Below are positions 8,624 to 17,347 of a DNA stretch of 61,894 nucleotides, in pieces. The stretch is from positions 1 through 61,894 of the forward strand of contig DASZGY010000019.1 of NCBI GenBank assembly GCA_035938395.1. The letters are read 5' to 3'. A program made the position numbers and the translations under genes. This DNA comes from JALZAA01 sp035938395. GTDB taxonomy: Bacteria; Actinomycetota; Acidimicrobiia; IMCC26256; JACDBD01. The notes beneath the pieces were generated by a model. It saw nothing but the letters and a program-made list of their open reading frames with translations. It was not told the DNA's origin and searched no databases. Every line of letters begins with the position of its first letter. Positions within the stretch are counted from its first letter, which is position 1.

Positions 8624-9226
8624 TCAACCCGTCGACGTTGTGAGGACGGTCACGAGCGTATCGCCGTAAGCCCGTTCCCACGTGGCCTTCCACGCCTCGG
8701 GTGCCGGCGCCGGCCCGACGCCCGACGGCCGCTCGACCACCACGGTGGCGCCCTCCGCCAGCCACCCGGAGCCTTCGAGGCCGCTCAGGACCCGGCCCAG
8801 ATCGGCCGACGACGATGCGTAGGGCGGATCGAGGAACACGAGATCGAACGGCTGCTCGGCCGGCGGCTTCCCCGCAAGGAACGTGGCGACGGTGCTCCCC
8901 TGCACGCGGGCCTGCCCGCGCAGGCGCGTGGTCGCGAGGTTGCGGCGCATGGCGGTCACCGCCGCGTGGTCGCGATCGACGAGCACGGCTCGCGCCGCGC
9001 CGCGCGACAACGCTTCGATCGCGAGCGCGCCGCTCCCCGCGTAGAGGTCGAGGACGGATGCGTCCACGAGCCGGTCGGGCCCCAGCGCGCCGAACAGCGA
9101 CTCCTTGACGCGGTCGGTCGTCGGCCGCGCTGCCCCGCCTTTGGGCGCGACCAGCGCCAATCCGCCGGCGACACCGGCAATCACCCGAAGTCCTTCCCGT
9201 CGCGAGCCCCGTCGCGTGCGCGCCAT
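8624..9226 (-). CDS. rsmD: 16S rRNA (guanine966-N2)-methyltransferase
   Basis: S-adenosylmethionine-dependent methyltransferase acting on G966 of 16S rRNA in the 30S subunit. The SAM-binding motif VLDLYAGSGALAIEAL lies around residues 58-73 and the catalytic motif LDPPY around residues 132-136. The N-terminal segment RVIAGVAGG and KGGAARPTTDRVKESLF also match the family. Pairing with coaD immediately downstream is a very common bacterial arrangement. The start ATG at 9226 gives a basic N-terminal tail of about 12 residues. Confidence 0.93.
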   Translation of the reverse strand: MARTRRGSRREGLRVIAGVAGGLALVAPKGGAARPTTDRVKESLFGALGPDRLVDASVLDLYAGSGALAIEALSRGAARAVLVDRDHAAVTAMRRNLATTRLRGQARVQGSTVATFLAGKPPAEQPFDLVFLDPPYASSSADLGRVLSGLEGSGWLAEGATVVVERPSGVGPAPAPEAWKATWERAYGDTLVTVLTTSTG

Positions 9227-9241
9227 CGCCGACCGACTCTG

Positions 9242-11377
9242 TCAACTCTTGAAGAGGAACTCGACCGCGTCGCCGAGCATGTCCTCGACCTCCTCGCGCA
9301 GCTGCGCGTGCTCCGACAACGTCGGGTCGACGTCGAGGATCTGCTCGGCGACGGCGCGCGCCTCCAGGACGATCGGCTCGTCGCGCGGGATCCGTCCGAG
9401 CTTGAGATCGCTGAACCCGGCCTGGCGTTCGCCGAACACCTCCCCCGCGCCGCGAATCTCGAGGTCGCGCTCGGCGAGGAGGAAGCCGTCGGTCGACCCC
9501 GCGACGGCTTCCATGCGGGCGTCGGCCTCGGGGGTCGACGGATCGGCGAACAGGAAGCACCAGGATTCGCCGCCCCCGCGTCCGATGCGACCGCGCAGCT
9601 GATGCAGCTGCGAGAGACCGAAGCGGTCGGCGTCTTCGACGATCATGACCGTCGCGTTGGGAACATCGACGCCGACCTCCACCACTGTCGTGGCCACGAG
9701 CACGTCGACGTCACCGGCGCGGAACGCGTCCATCACCGACTCCTTCTCGCGCGCCGGCAGCTGCCCGTGGAGCAGACCGAGGCGCAGCCCCGCGAGCTCC
9801 TCCTCGCCGAGACGCTCGTACTCCTCGGTCGCGGCCTTGGCCTCGGTGCGCGCCGATTCCTCGACGAGGGGGCACACGACGTACGCCTGCCGGCCGGCGT
9901 CGACCTCGATGCGGAGGCGGTCGTAGGCGGTGGTGCGCTCGAGCGGGCTGGGCCCGATCACCTGCGTGGTCACCGGCGTCCGCCCCGGGGGCATCTCCCG
10001 CAATTCGGACTTGTCGAGATCGCCGTAGACGAGCATCGCGGCGGTGCGCGGGATGGGCGTCGCCGTCATGACGAGGACGTCCGGATCCTCTCCCATGCCG
10101 CGCAGCAAAGCGCGCTGCTCGACGCCGAAGCGGTGCTGCTCGTCGATCACGGCCACGCCGAGGCGGGCGAACTCGACCTCGCCGTAGATCAATGCGTGCG
10201 TGCCCACCACGATGTCGACCTCCCCGGCGTGCAGCCCCTCGGCGATCCGGCGCCGGTCGGCGGCGCCGGTGCGGTTGGTGACGAGCTCGACGCGCACCGG
10301 CCGATGGCCGACCAGCGTCGCCTCCGACGGCACGGAGAGGTTCTCGAGGAGGCGTCGCGACGTGAGGTAGTGCTGCTCGGCCAGCACCTCGGTAGGCGCC
10401 ATGAACGCGCCCTGATAGCCGCTCTGCACCGCGACGAGCAGCGCGCTGAGCGCGACCACTGTCTTCCCCGAGCCGACGTCGCCCTGCAACAGACGGTGCA
10501 TCGGAGCGGGCGACGCAAGGTCGCGGAAGATCTGGTCGATCGCCTGGCTCTGATCGCCGGTGAGCGCGAACGGCAACGCGCCGTGGAACGACTCCACGAG
10601 ATGGCCGTCGACCGCGTGACGGATCCCGGTCTGCTCCTCGGCGAGCGCGCGCTTACGCGCCACCAGCCCGACCTGCATGCGAACGAACTCGTCGAACTTG
10701 AGTCGTTCGGCGGCGCGGGCGTGGTCGGCGTGCGCCTCCGGCCGGTGGATCCCACGGTACGCACGGGTCCGGTCAACGAGCCCGCGCTCGTCGAGGAGCT
10801 CGGTGCCGAGCGGCTCGGCGAAGCCGCGCGGCTTGGTCTTCTGCAGGCACGCGGCAACGAGCTTGCGCAGCTGCCAGGTGAACACCTCCGCCTTCCCCGA
10901 CTGCGGGTACACGGGCACGATCGCGCCCGTGTTCTCGCCGACGCGATCGAGGATGTCGACGATCGGGTTGGTCATCTGCAGCCGGGAGCGCCGGTATTCG
11001 ACCCGTCCGAAGAACGCGGCTTCGGTCCCCTCCGGCAGCTGCTTCTCCCGCCAGCCCTGGTTGAAGAACACGACGCGCAGGTAGGACGAGCCGTCGAACA
11101 CCTCCGCTTCGACCATGGCGCGGCCCTGGCGCGTCCGGAAGCCCCGGATCTTCTTGACCTCGGCGAACACGGTCGCCTCCTCGCCCATCGTGAGCTCGGC
11201 GATCTCGGCCCGCTTCGTGCGGTCGTGGTACCGGCGCGGGTAGTGCTGGAGGAGGTCGAGGACGGTGCGGATCTCCATCTCGGCGAGCGAGGCCTCGAGC
11301 TTGGGGCCGACGGCCTTCAGCTCGGCGACGGGATGCGCGGCAAGCTCGCGCAGCGTCAACCCGTCGGGCCGACCCAC
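9242..11377 (-). CDS. recG: ATP-dependent DNA helicase RecG
   Basis: Helicase that remodels stalled replication forks and branched DNA. The N-terminal wedge domain (roughly residues 1-240, with an OB-fold around 55-150) is followed by the SF2 motor: Walker A GDVGSGKT at 299-306, motif II DEQHRF at 412-417, and the C-terminal helicase domain with QLRGRIGRGG. Length of 711 residues is typical. Start is GTG at 11377, 3 bp after the fakA stop. The pair fakA-recG is conserved in actinobacteria. Confidence 0.96.
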   Translation of the reverse strand: MGRPDGLTLRELAAHPVAELKAVGPKLEASLAEMEIRTVLDLLQHYPRRYHDRTKRAEIAELTMGEEATVFAEVKKIRGFRTRQGRAMVEAEVFDGSSYLRVVFFNQGWREKQLPEGTEAAFFGRVEYRRSRLQMTNPIVDILDRVGENTGAIVPVYPQSGKAEVFTWQLRKLVAACLQKTKPRGFAEPLGTELLDERGLVDRTRAYRGIHRPEAHADHARAAERLKFDEFVRMQVGLVARKRALAEEQTGIRHAVDGHLVESFHGALPFALTGDQSQAIDQIFRDLASPAPMHRLLQGDVGSGKTVVALSALLVAVQSGYQGAFMAPTEVLAEQHYLTSRRLLENLSVPSEATLVGHRPVRVELVTNRTGAADRRRIAEGLHAGEVDIVVGTHALIYGEVEFARLGVAVIDEQHRFGVEQRALLRGMGEDPDVLVMTATPIPRTAAMLVYGDLDKSELREMPPGRTPVTTQVIGPSPLERTTAYDRLRIEVDAGRQAYVVCPLVEESARTEAKAATEEYERLGEEELAGLRLGLLHGQLPAREKESVMDAFRAGDVDVLVATTVVEVGVDVPNATVMIVEDADRFGLSQLHQLRGRIGRGGGESWCFLFADPSTPEADARMEAVAGSTDGFLLAERDLEIRGAGEVFGERQAGFSDLKLGRIPRDEPIVLEARAVAEQILDVDPTLSEHAQLREEVEDMLGDAVEFLFKS

Positions 11378-11380
11378 CGC

Positions 11381-13033
11381 CTACTCGACGCCGACGAGGT
11401 ACGGGTACAGAGGCTGGTTGCCCTCGTGCACTTCGACCTCGAGCTCCGGATGCGCGAGCGCGAGGTGCTCCTCGAGCCGGGCGGTGTCGCTCGTGACGGC
11501 GTCGGCGCCGACGAGCACGGTGACCAGCTCGCTGTCGTCGACGGCGAGCCGGTCGACGAGCCCGATGGCGGCGTCGACCGCGGTCTTGGCGACCACCGAC
11601 ACGCCGTCGCGACTGATCGCGATCCAGTCGCCGGCCTTGATCGGTCCGCCTTCGCCTACTGCATCGCGCACGGCTTGTGTCACCTCTCCCGTGCGCACAC
11701 GCTGCACGGCTTCGGTCATCGCGGCCACGTTGGCGTCGACATCGGCCTGCGGGTCGTAGGCGACGAGCGCCGCCAGCGCCTCCACGACCGCCTGGGTCGG
11801 GACCACCTCGACGCGGCGCTCGGTCAAGCCGTGGACCTGCTCGGCGACCGGGACGATGTTCTTGTTGTTGGGGAGCACGATCACCGAGTCCGCCGGGCAG
11901 CACTCGACCGCCTCGAGGATCTGCGCCGTCGACGGGTTCATGGACTGACCGCCGGCGACGACCGCTTGGACGCCGAGGCTGTTCAGGAGCCGCTGCACCC
12001 CTTCGCCGACGCCCACCGCGACGACGGCCGTCGTGCAGGGCTCGGCCGCGGTCCGCGGCTCGGGGGCGGATTCCCGCGCCGGGCCCGTGCCCGCTTGCTC
12101 ACGGACCCACTGTTCTTCCTCGACCTGGTCGTGCAGGTCGGTGACGCGGATGTTCAGGGGTCGCCCGGCCTCGATGCCGGCCTCGATCGCAGCGCCGACG
12201 TCATTGGTGTGGACGTGGCAGTTCCACATGCCGTCCCCACCGACGACGACGATCGAGTCGCCGAGTGACGCCCAGGTGTCCTTGAACGCCGGAATCGTCG
12301 CGTCCTTCGCTTCGAGGAGGTACATCACCTCGTAGCGGAGCGACGACGTGTCGTCGCCGTGGAGATGGGCCTCGACCGCGGGTGGCGTCGCCACGACCTC
12401 CGGTTCCGGCAACGGGCGGCCGTCGACGACGGTGAGGAATGCGTCGAGCATCAGCGCGAACCCCTGGCCCCCGGCGTCGACGACGCCTGCTTCCTTGAGC
12501 ACGGGGAGCAGCTCGGGGGTCCGCTCGACCGCATCCCGGGCGGCGGCGGCAGCGCGATCCAGCAGCGCAGTCAGCGACTTCTCTCCGGCCTCGTAGGCGG
12601 CCTCGACCGCCTCCGTCGCCGCGCGCACCACGGTCAGGATCGTGCCTTCGACCGGCCGCAACACGGCCTGGTACGCGGCGTCGGTCGCCCGCCGGAGGCC
12701 GGCGACGAGGTCGGGGGCGGACGCCTCGTCATGGTCGGAGAAGGTGTCGGCGAGCCCGCGCAGGATCTGCGACAGGATGACGCCCGAGTTGCCCCGGGCG
12801 CCCATGAGTGACCCGTGCGAGACCGCGTGGCAGACCTCGGCCATCCCGTCGGCCGAGTCGAGCTCCCCCACGACCGACTCGAGCGTGAGGGCCATGTTGG
12901 TGCCCGTGTCGCCGTCGGGGACGGGATAGACGTTGAGGCGGTTCAGCTCGTCCTGGTGGGAGCGCAGCGCGTCGCGATAGGTGATGACGAAACGCCGCAG
13001 ATCAGCAGGCGCGAGCTCCTCGAGCACACTCAC
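11381..13033 (-). CDS. DAK2-domain fatty acid kinase FakA-like protein
   Basis: A 550-residue protein with the DhaL/DAK2 nucleotide-binding domain first (residues 10-200; the motif NVYPVPDGDTGTNM at 34-47 supplies the metal-binding Asp residues, and GSLMGARGNSGV follows), then the middle and C-terminal FakA domains (about 220-550). In Firmicutes FakA phosphorylates fatty acids bound to a DegV-type FakB partner, feeding PlsX/PlsY; here plsX and acpP lie in the same gene block, which fits. No fakB is seen in this window. The GTG start at 13033 is 6 bases after a TAACAT -10 element, so the transcript is probably leaderless. Confidence 0.85.
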   Translation of the reverse strand: MSVLEELAPADLRRFVITYRDALRSHQDELNRLNVYPVPDGDTGTNMALTLESVVGELDSADGMAEVCHAVSHGSLMGARGNSGVILSQILRGLADTFSDHDEASAPDLVAGLRRATDAAYQAVLRPVEGTILTVVRAATEAVEAAYEAGEKSLTALLDRAAAAARDAVERTPELLPVLKEAGVVDAGGQGFALMLDAFLTVVDGRPLPEPEVVATPPAVEAHLHGDDTSSLRYEVMYLLEAKDATIPAFKDTWASLGDSIVVVGGDGMWNCHVHTNDVGAAIEAGIEAGRPLNIRVTDLHDQVEEEQWVREQAGTGPARESAPEPRTAAEPCTTAVVAVGVGEGVQRLLNSLGVQAVVAGGQSMNPSTAQILEAVECCPADSVIVLPNNKNIVPVAEQVHGLTERRVEVVPTQAVVEALAALVAYDPQADVDANVAAMTEAVQRVRTGEVTQAVRDAVGEGGPIKAGDWIAISRDGVSVVAKTAVDAAIGLVDRLAVDDSELVTVLVGADAVTSDTARLEEHLALAHPELEVEVHEGNQPLYPYLVGVE

Positions 13034-13039
13034 GAGCGG

Positions 13040-13045
13040 ATGTTA
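13040..13045 (-). promoter_or_regulatory. -10 element of a leaderless fakA transcript
   Basis: Read on the minus strand, TAACAT (TAnnnT consensus) ends 6 bases before the GTG of the FakA-like gene, which puts transcription initiation at or next to the start codon. No clear -35 box is seen and there is no ribosome site. The same spacing recurs at several other genes in the window. Confidence 0.45.
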
Positions 13046-13081
13046 CTGCCGTCACATTCCGGGGCTTCTGTATGCCGTTGC

Positions 13082-13087
13082 TATCCT
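13082..13087 (+). promoter_or_regulatory. -10 element for rpmB
   Basis: TATCCT lies 34 bases before the rpmB start and fits TAnnnT. The region between 13034 and 13121 is a divergent promoter region for fakA and rpmB. A -35 box is not convincing (TTCCGG with a 19-base spacer). An AGGTGG ribosome site precedes the rpmB ATG. Confidence 0.35.
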
Positions 13088-13121
13088 TGGCTGTTCCCCG
13101 ACCCGCTTCGAGGTGGTCCCG

Positions 13122-13310
13122 ATGGCATCCGTGTGCGACGTGTGCGGCAAGAAGCCGCAGTTCGGCATGCGCGTGAGCCACTCGCACAGGCGCACGAAGC
13201 GGCGCTGGAACCCGAACGTCCAGCGCGTCCGCGCCATCGTGGACGGCAGCCCGAAGCGAATCCACGTCTGCACGTCCTGCCTGAAGGCAGGCAAGGTGCA
13301 GAAGCCGTAG
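13122..13310 (+). CDS. rpmB: 50S ribosomal protein L28
   Basis: A 62-residue ribosomal protein of the large subunit. It begins MASVCDVCGKKPQFG, the Cys-containing zinc-ribbon start of L28, followed by SHSHRRTKRRWNPN and the second pair HVCTSCLKAGKV. The ATG at 13122 is chosen because the family starts with this Cys-motif; an open frame continues upstream without homology. Divergent from fakA-recG, as in other actinobacteria. Confidence 0.95.
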   Translation: MASVCDVCGKKPQFGMRVSHSHRRTKRRWNPNVQRVRAIVDGSPKRIHVCTSCLKAGKVQKP

Positions 13311-13322
13311 CGAGGAGCACCC

Positions 13323-13550
13323 GTGCAGGGAGTGATCCGGACCTACGACCCCCAGACCCGTGAGGGCGTGGTCATGCGCGACACCGATCGCGAGGAGTTC
13401 ACGCTGTCGCTCGGGGCGCTCGACGGCTCGATCTTCCGGATGCTGCGCCAGGGTCAGCGGGTCGTGTTCGACCTCGACGAAGCCGGGCTGGCGACCAAGG
13501 TGCGCATCGGTGCCGAGATCGACATGGGCCTTCCCACCGCCGACGTCTGA
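13323..13550 (+). CDS. Small cold-shock-domain-like protein
   Basis: A 75-residue protein starting with GTG 12 bp after rpmB, so in the same operon. The sequence GVIRTYDPQTREGVVMRDTDREEFTL, then RQGQRVVFDLDEAGLATKVRIG, has the pattern of a cold-shock/OB-fold beta barrel (a glycine turn after the first strand, then alternating hydrophobics), but the canonical RNA-binding motifs KGFGFI and VFVH are absent. A role in RNA binding or translation next to a ribosomal protein gene is possible but only inferred. Confidence 0.6.
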   Translation: MQGVIRTYDPQTREGVVMRDTDREEFTLSLGALDGSIFRMLRQGQRVVFDLDEAGLATKVRIGAEIDMGLPTADV

Positions 13551-13593
13551 CGGGTTCCCCGCCCGGCTCCAATCGCTCCTCCTCGCCGCGGCT

Positions 13594-13857
13594 TCAGCGC
13601 CGCCGCCGGCCGCCGCCCGTGAGCGCGCCGTAGACGAAGAGCAGCAGCGTCGCGCCGACGAACGCGACGAGCAGCGAGTAGATGCTGAAGTCGTTGATGC
13701 CCTCGCCGCCGGCGGCCGAGAAGATGATGCCGCCGAGGATGCCGCCCGCGATCCCGATCAGGACCGTGCCGATGCACCCTGCGCCTTTCACCCCGGTGAC
13801 GCCCTTCGCCAGCGCGCCGGCGATGAACCCGACCACGATCCACGACAGCCAGCTCAT
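13594..13857 (-). CDS. GlsB/YeaQ/YmgE-family small membrane protein
   Basis: An 87-residue integral membrane protein with three hydrophobic segments (WLSWIVVGFIAGALAKGV, CIGTVLIGIAGGILGGIIF, and SLLVAFVGATLLLFVYGAL) and a basic C-terminus (GGGRRRR). The Gly-rich pattern with the GxxGxxLGG repeat is diagnostic for the transglycosylase-associated/GlsB stress-response family. Its exact function is not known. It converges with the rpmB operon. Confidence 0.85.
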   Translation of the reverse strand: MSWLSWIVVGFIAGALAKGVTGVKGAGCIGTVLIGIAGGILGGIIFSAAGGEGINDFSIYSLLVAFVGATLLLFVYGALTGGGRRRR

Positions 13858-13970
13858 GACGTCCTCCCCGAACGGTGCGCGGCCGGCGTCAACCTAGCCG
13901 TGTCCCCGTATGCACCGGGGGCTTCCGGGGTACACCGGGCGACGGTTCGGCCGGTTTGGGCGGTCGCCGA

Positions 13971-13976
13971 TAGGCT
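13971..13976 (+). promoter_or_regulatory. -10 element for the PEPCK gene
   Basis: TAGGCT (TAnnnT) lies 33 bases before the GTG start. An AAGGAG ribosome site (13996-14001) sits between it and the start, so this transcript has a normal leader. The -35 region is not recognisable. Confidence 0.35.
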
Positions 13977-14009
13977 GTTCGAACCGTTTCCCCGCAAGGA
14001 GTCGGCTTC

Positions 14010-15815
14010 GTGTCCGTCACGTTGAACGCCCCACCCACTCGGAATCAGAGGCTCCTGGGGTGGGTGAACGAGATGGTCGCCCTCTGCGAGCCGGATTCCG
14101 TCCACTGGTTCGAAGGGACAGACGAGGAGTACGAGCTGCTGAGCAAGCAGCTGGTCGAGGCGGGCACGCTCGTCGAGCTCGATCCGGCCAAGCGCCCCGG
14201 CTCGTACTGGGCGGCATCCGACCCGGGTGACGTCGCCCGCGTCGAGGACCGGACCTTCGTGTGCTCCGAACGCGAGGCCGACGCCGGGCCGACCAACAAC
14301 TGGGAGGACCCGTCAGAGATGCGGGCCCGCCTCCGGCAGCTGTTCGCGGGCTCGATGCGGGGTCGGACGATGTACGTGGTGCCCTTCAGCATGGGCCCGC
14401 TCGGCTCGCCGCTCTCCTACATCGGCGTGGAGATCACCGACTCGCCTTACGTCGCCCTGAGCATGCGCATCATGACCCGGGCCGGCACTCCTGCCCTCGA
14501 GGTGCTCGGCGACGGCGAGTTCGTGCCGTGCATGCATTCGGTCGGCGCGCCGCTCGAGCCGGGCGAGGTCGACGTCGCCTGGCCGTGCAACAACGAGGAG
14601 AAGTGGATCGTCCACTTCCCCGAGTCCCGCGAGATCTGGTCATACGGATCGGGCTACGGAGGCAACGCGCTCCTCGGCAAGAAGTGCTTCGCGCTCCGGA
14701 TCGCGTCCGTGATCGCACGTGACGAGGGCTGGCTCGCGGAGCACATGCTCATCCTCAAGCTCACCAACCCGGAGGGCGTGAGCCGCTACATCGCAGCTGC
14801 GTTCCCGTCGGCGTGCGGCAAGACGAACCTCGCCATGCTGATCCCGACAGTGCCGGGCTGGGAAGCCGAGACCATCGGCGACGACATCGCGTGGATGAAG
14901 TTCGGCGACGACGGCCGCCTGTACGCGATCAACCCCGAGTTCGGGTTCTTCGGCGTCGCCCCCGGGACGAGCATGGACACGAACCCGAACGCCATGCTGA
15001 CCCTCACCAAGAACACCGTGTTCACGAACACCGCTCTCACCGACGACGGCGACGTGTGGTGGGAGGGCATGACCTCCACGCCGCCCGCGCACTGCACCGA
15101 CTGGCGGCGCAACGACTGGACGTCCGAGTCGGAGACGCCCGCCGCGCATCCCAACTCGCGGTTCTGCGTGCCCGCATCGCAGTGCCCGGTGATCGCCCCC
15201 GAGTGGGAGGACCCGAAGGGCGTCCCGATCTCGGCGTTCTTGTTCGGCGGCCGCCGCGCCACGACCGTCCCCCTCGTGTTCGAGGCGCGCAACTGGCGCC
15301 ACGGCGTGTTCATCGGGTCGACCATGGGCTCCGAGAAGACCGCGGCCGCGGTCGGCGGGCTCGGTCAGCTCCGCCGCGACCCGTTCGCGATGCTGCCGTT
15401 CTGCGGCTACCACATGGCCGACTACTTCTCCCACTGGCTGAGCATGCCCGGCCGTACCGACGAGTCGCAGCTGCCGCGCATCTACGGCGTCAACTGGTTC
15501 CGGAAGGACGCCGACGGCAAGTTCCTGTGGCCCGGCTTCGGTGAGAACTCCCGGGTGCTCGAGTGGGTCTTCGGCCGCTGCGAGGGAACGGCCGGAGCCG
15601 AGGAGACCGCCATCGGATTCGTGCCGGGCGCCGGCCACCTCGACGTCGACGGGCTCGACGCGTCCACGGACGCGGTCGACGCCGCGGTGCGCGTCGATCC
15701 CGACGAGTGGCGGGCCGAGGTGCCGCTCATCCGCGAGCACTTCGAGTCGCTGGGCGACAAGCTCCCGACGCCGTTGTGGGACGAGCTGAGCGCGCTGGAG
15801 GCCCGGCTCGGCTAG
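14010..15815 (+). CDS. pckG: Phosphoenolpyruvate carboxykinase (GTP)
   Basis: Interconverts oxaloacetate and phosphoenolpyruvate using GTP, the entry step of gluconeogenesis. The active-site loop FPSACGKTNLAM is at residues 265-276 with the reactive Cys269 and the P-loop Lys271; GRRATT and the MGSE segment downstream are the other family blocks. Length (601 residues) is that of the GTP-type enzyme rather than the ATP-type. The start is GTG at 14010 behind an AAGGAG site. It is expressed alone from its own promoter; the amidohydrolase follows after 32 bp and may be read through. Confidence 0.97.
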   Translation: MSVTLNAPPTRNQRLLGWVNEMVALCEPDSVHWFEGTDEEYELLSKQLVEAGTLVELDPAKRPGSYWAASDPGDVARVEDRTFVCSEREADAGPTNNWEDPSEMRARLRQLFAGSMRGRTMYVVPFSMGPLGSPLSYIGVEITDSPYVALSMRIMTRAGTPALEVLGDGEFVPCMHSVGAPLEPGEVDVAWPCNNEEKWIVHFPESREIWSYGSGYGGNALLGKKCFALRIASVIARDEGWLAEHMLILKLTNPEGVSRYIAAAFPSACGKTNLAMLIPTVPGWEAETIGDDIAWMKFGDDGRLYAINPEFGFFGVAPGTSMDTNPNAMLTLTKNTVFTNTALTDDGDVWWEGMTSTPPAHCTDWRRNDWTSESETPAAHPNSRFCVPASQCPVIAPEWEDPKGVPISAFLFGGRRATTVPLVFEARNWRHGVFIGSTMGSEKTAAAVGGLGQLRRDPFAMLPFCGYHMADYFSHWLSMPGRTDESQLPRIYGVNWFRKDADGKFLWPGFGENSRVLEWVFGRCEGTAGAEETAIGFVPGAGHLDVDGLDASTDAVDAAVRVDPDEWRAEVPLIREHFESLGDKLPTPLWDELSALEARLG

Positions 15816-15847
15816 AACGGTCCCCGCGTAGGAAAGGGGAACCGCCG

Positions 15848-17029
15848 ATGGCCGATCGCGTGATCCACGACGCCGACGCGCACCTCTTGGAGCCGCCGGA
15901 TCTGTTCACGGAGCACGCCGATCCCGACGTGCGCGATCGCATCGACGAGCTCACCGTCGGATTCCGGATCAACGACGACGGCACGAGCGAGAACGAGATC
16001 GTCGAGCATTTCCGCCGCCGCCACGGCGATCCCGAGTTCCGTAGCCACGACGAAGAGGAGATCTGGCTGCGCAAGAACTTCGAGGCCACGGGCTCTTTCA
16101 TCGCCGAGGACCGTCCCGCCGCCATCGACATGCTCGGCGTCGCCAGCCAGCTCATCTTCAACACGTTCACCAACAAGACGCTGCAACGCGTGGAGCACGG
16201 CGACGATCTCGACCTGGCGTACGGCCTCGCCCGGGCGCACAACCGCGCTGTCGTCGAGTTCTGTTCCGTCGACGCTCGCCTCCTGCCGACGGGATACGTG
16301 CCGCTCGCCGATTTCGAGCGGTCGGCCGCGTTCGCGGGCGACGCGCTCGAGATGGGCTGCAAGGCGCTGCTGATCGCGTCGGCGTCCCCGCGGCGCCACT
16401 CTCCGAGCCACGTCGGCCTCGACCCGGTGTGGGCCCAGGCGCAGGAGGCGGGCATCCCGATCGTCTTCCACGTCGGCGGGGGCGGACGCCTCGTCGACCC
16501 GATGATCTTCGAGAACGGCCTGCCACCCGTGCCGGACTTCCACGGCGGCGACGGCAACTTCCGTTCCGTCGACTACATCGCCATCCAGTACCCGGTGATG
16601 CAGGTGCTCGGGACGCTGATCATCGACCGCGTGCTCGACCGCTTCCCCACCCTCCGCTTCGGGGTCATCGAGCAGGGCGGGACCTGGCTCCCCGGGCTCA
16701 TGCGGACGCTCGACTCCGCCGCCGACGCCTTCCGCCGGAACGAGGAGCGGCTCCAGCAGCTCGAGCTGCGCCCGAGCGAGTACATCACCCGCCAGGTGCG
16801 CGTGACGCCGTACCCCCACGAGGACGCGGGCTGGATCATCGAGCAGTCGGGCGACGACATCTGCATGTTCTCCTCCGACTACCCGCACGTCGAAGGCGGT
16901 CGGAACCCACTCGGGCGATTCGAGCGGAGCCTGGCGCCCGTGTCGGAGCACGCCAAGCAGCGCTTCTACTGCGACAACTTCGTCGACCTCATGGGCGCGG
17001 GCCTCCCCGCCACGGTGCAGATCGGATAG
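15848..17029 (+). CDS. Amidohydrolase family 2 (metal-dependent hydrolase)
   Basis: A 393-residue TIM-barrel hydrolase of the amidohydrolase_2 type. The N-terminus IHDADAHLLEPPDLF carries the first metal ligand region (Asp10, His12), FHVGGGG holds the next His, and FSSDYPHVEGG near the C-terminus holds the conserved Asp. Members cleave or decarboxylate aromatic and other small substrates; the substrate here cannot be told. The start at 15848 has a GAAAGGGG ribosome site, and the domain begins right there; the open frame upstream overlaps pckG and is not homologous. Confidence 0.82.
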   Translation: MADRVIHDADAHLLEPPDLFTEHADPDVRDRIDELTVGFRINDDGTSENEIVEHFRRRHGDPEFRSHDEEEIWLRKNFEATGSFIAEDRPAAIDMLGVASQLIFNTFTNKTLQRVEHGDDLDLAYGLARAHNRAVVEFCSVDARLLPTGYVPLADFERSAAFAGDALEMGCKALLIASASPRRHSPSHVGLDPVWAQAQEAGIPIVFHVGGGGRLVDPMIFENGLPPVPDFHGGDGNFRSVDYIAIQYPVMQVLGTLIIDRVLDRFPTLRFGVIEQGGTWLPGLMRTLDSAADAFRRNEERLQQLELRPSEYITRQVRVTPYPHEDAGWIIEQSGDDICMFSSDYPHVEGGRNPLGRFERSLAPVSEHAKQRFYCDNFVDLMGAGLPATVQIG

Positions 17030-17063
17030 CAGGAGGCCGAGCGGACGCGCCGGAACCCGGCGC

Positions 17064-17069
17064 TACCAT
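17064..17069 (+). promoter_or_regulatory. -10 element for the AsnC-like gene
   Basis: TACCAT fits TAnnnT and lies 32 bases before the ATG at 17102; an AGGGGG ribosome-site-like run is found between them. No clear -35 box. Confidence 0.3.
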
Positions 17070-17101
17070 GCGCGCCCGAGCCGGTTGCACAGGGGGCCCG
17101 C

Positions 17102-17338
17102 ATGACCGTCACCGCGTACGTGCTCATCCAGACCGAGGTCGGCAAGGCCGTCGCCGTGGCCGAGCAGGCCCGCAAGATCACCGGAGTCCTGTCGGCGGAC
17201 GACGTCACCGGTCCGTACGACGTGATCGTCAAGACGGAAGCTCCCAGCCTGGACGAGCTCGGCAAGATGGTCGTTTCCCAGATCCAGTCGGTCGAGGGGA
17301 TCACCCGCACGTTCACGTGCCCGGTGGTGAACCTCTAG
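17102..17338 (+). CDS. Stand-alone Lrp/AsnC ligand-binding (RAM) domain
   Basis: A 78-residue protein consisting only of the alpha/beta ligand-binding domain of Lrp/AsnC regulators: VTAYVLIQTEVGKAVAVAEQARKI, then VTGPYDVIVKTEA and IQSVEGITRTFTCPVV. The DNA-binding helix-turn-helix is absent, so it cannot act as a classical Lrp regulator. Such domains form oligomers that bind amino acids or related small molecules. The gene converges on ddl with only 9 bp between the stops. Confidence 0.85.
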   Translation: MTVTAYVLIQTEVGKAVAVAEQARKITGVLSADDVTGPYDVIVKTEAPSLDELGKMVVSQIQSVEGITRTFTCPVVNL

Positions 17339-17347
17339 CTGGATTGA

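Noticed and set aside
8966..12268. An 1100-residue frame opposite rsmD, recG and fakA
   Set aside because: It spans three well-supported genes on the other strand and has no homology or plausible start; a GC-rich shadow.
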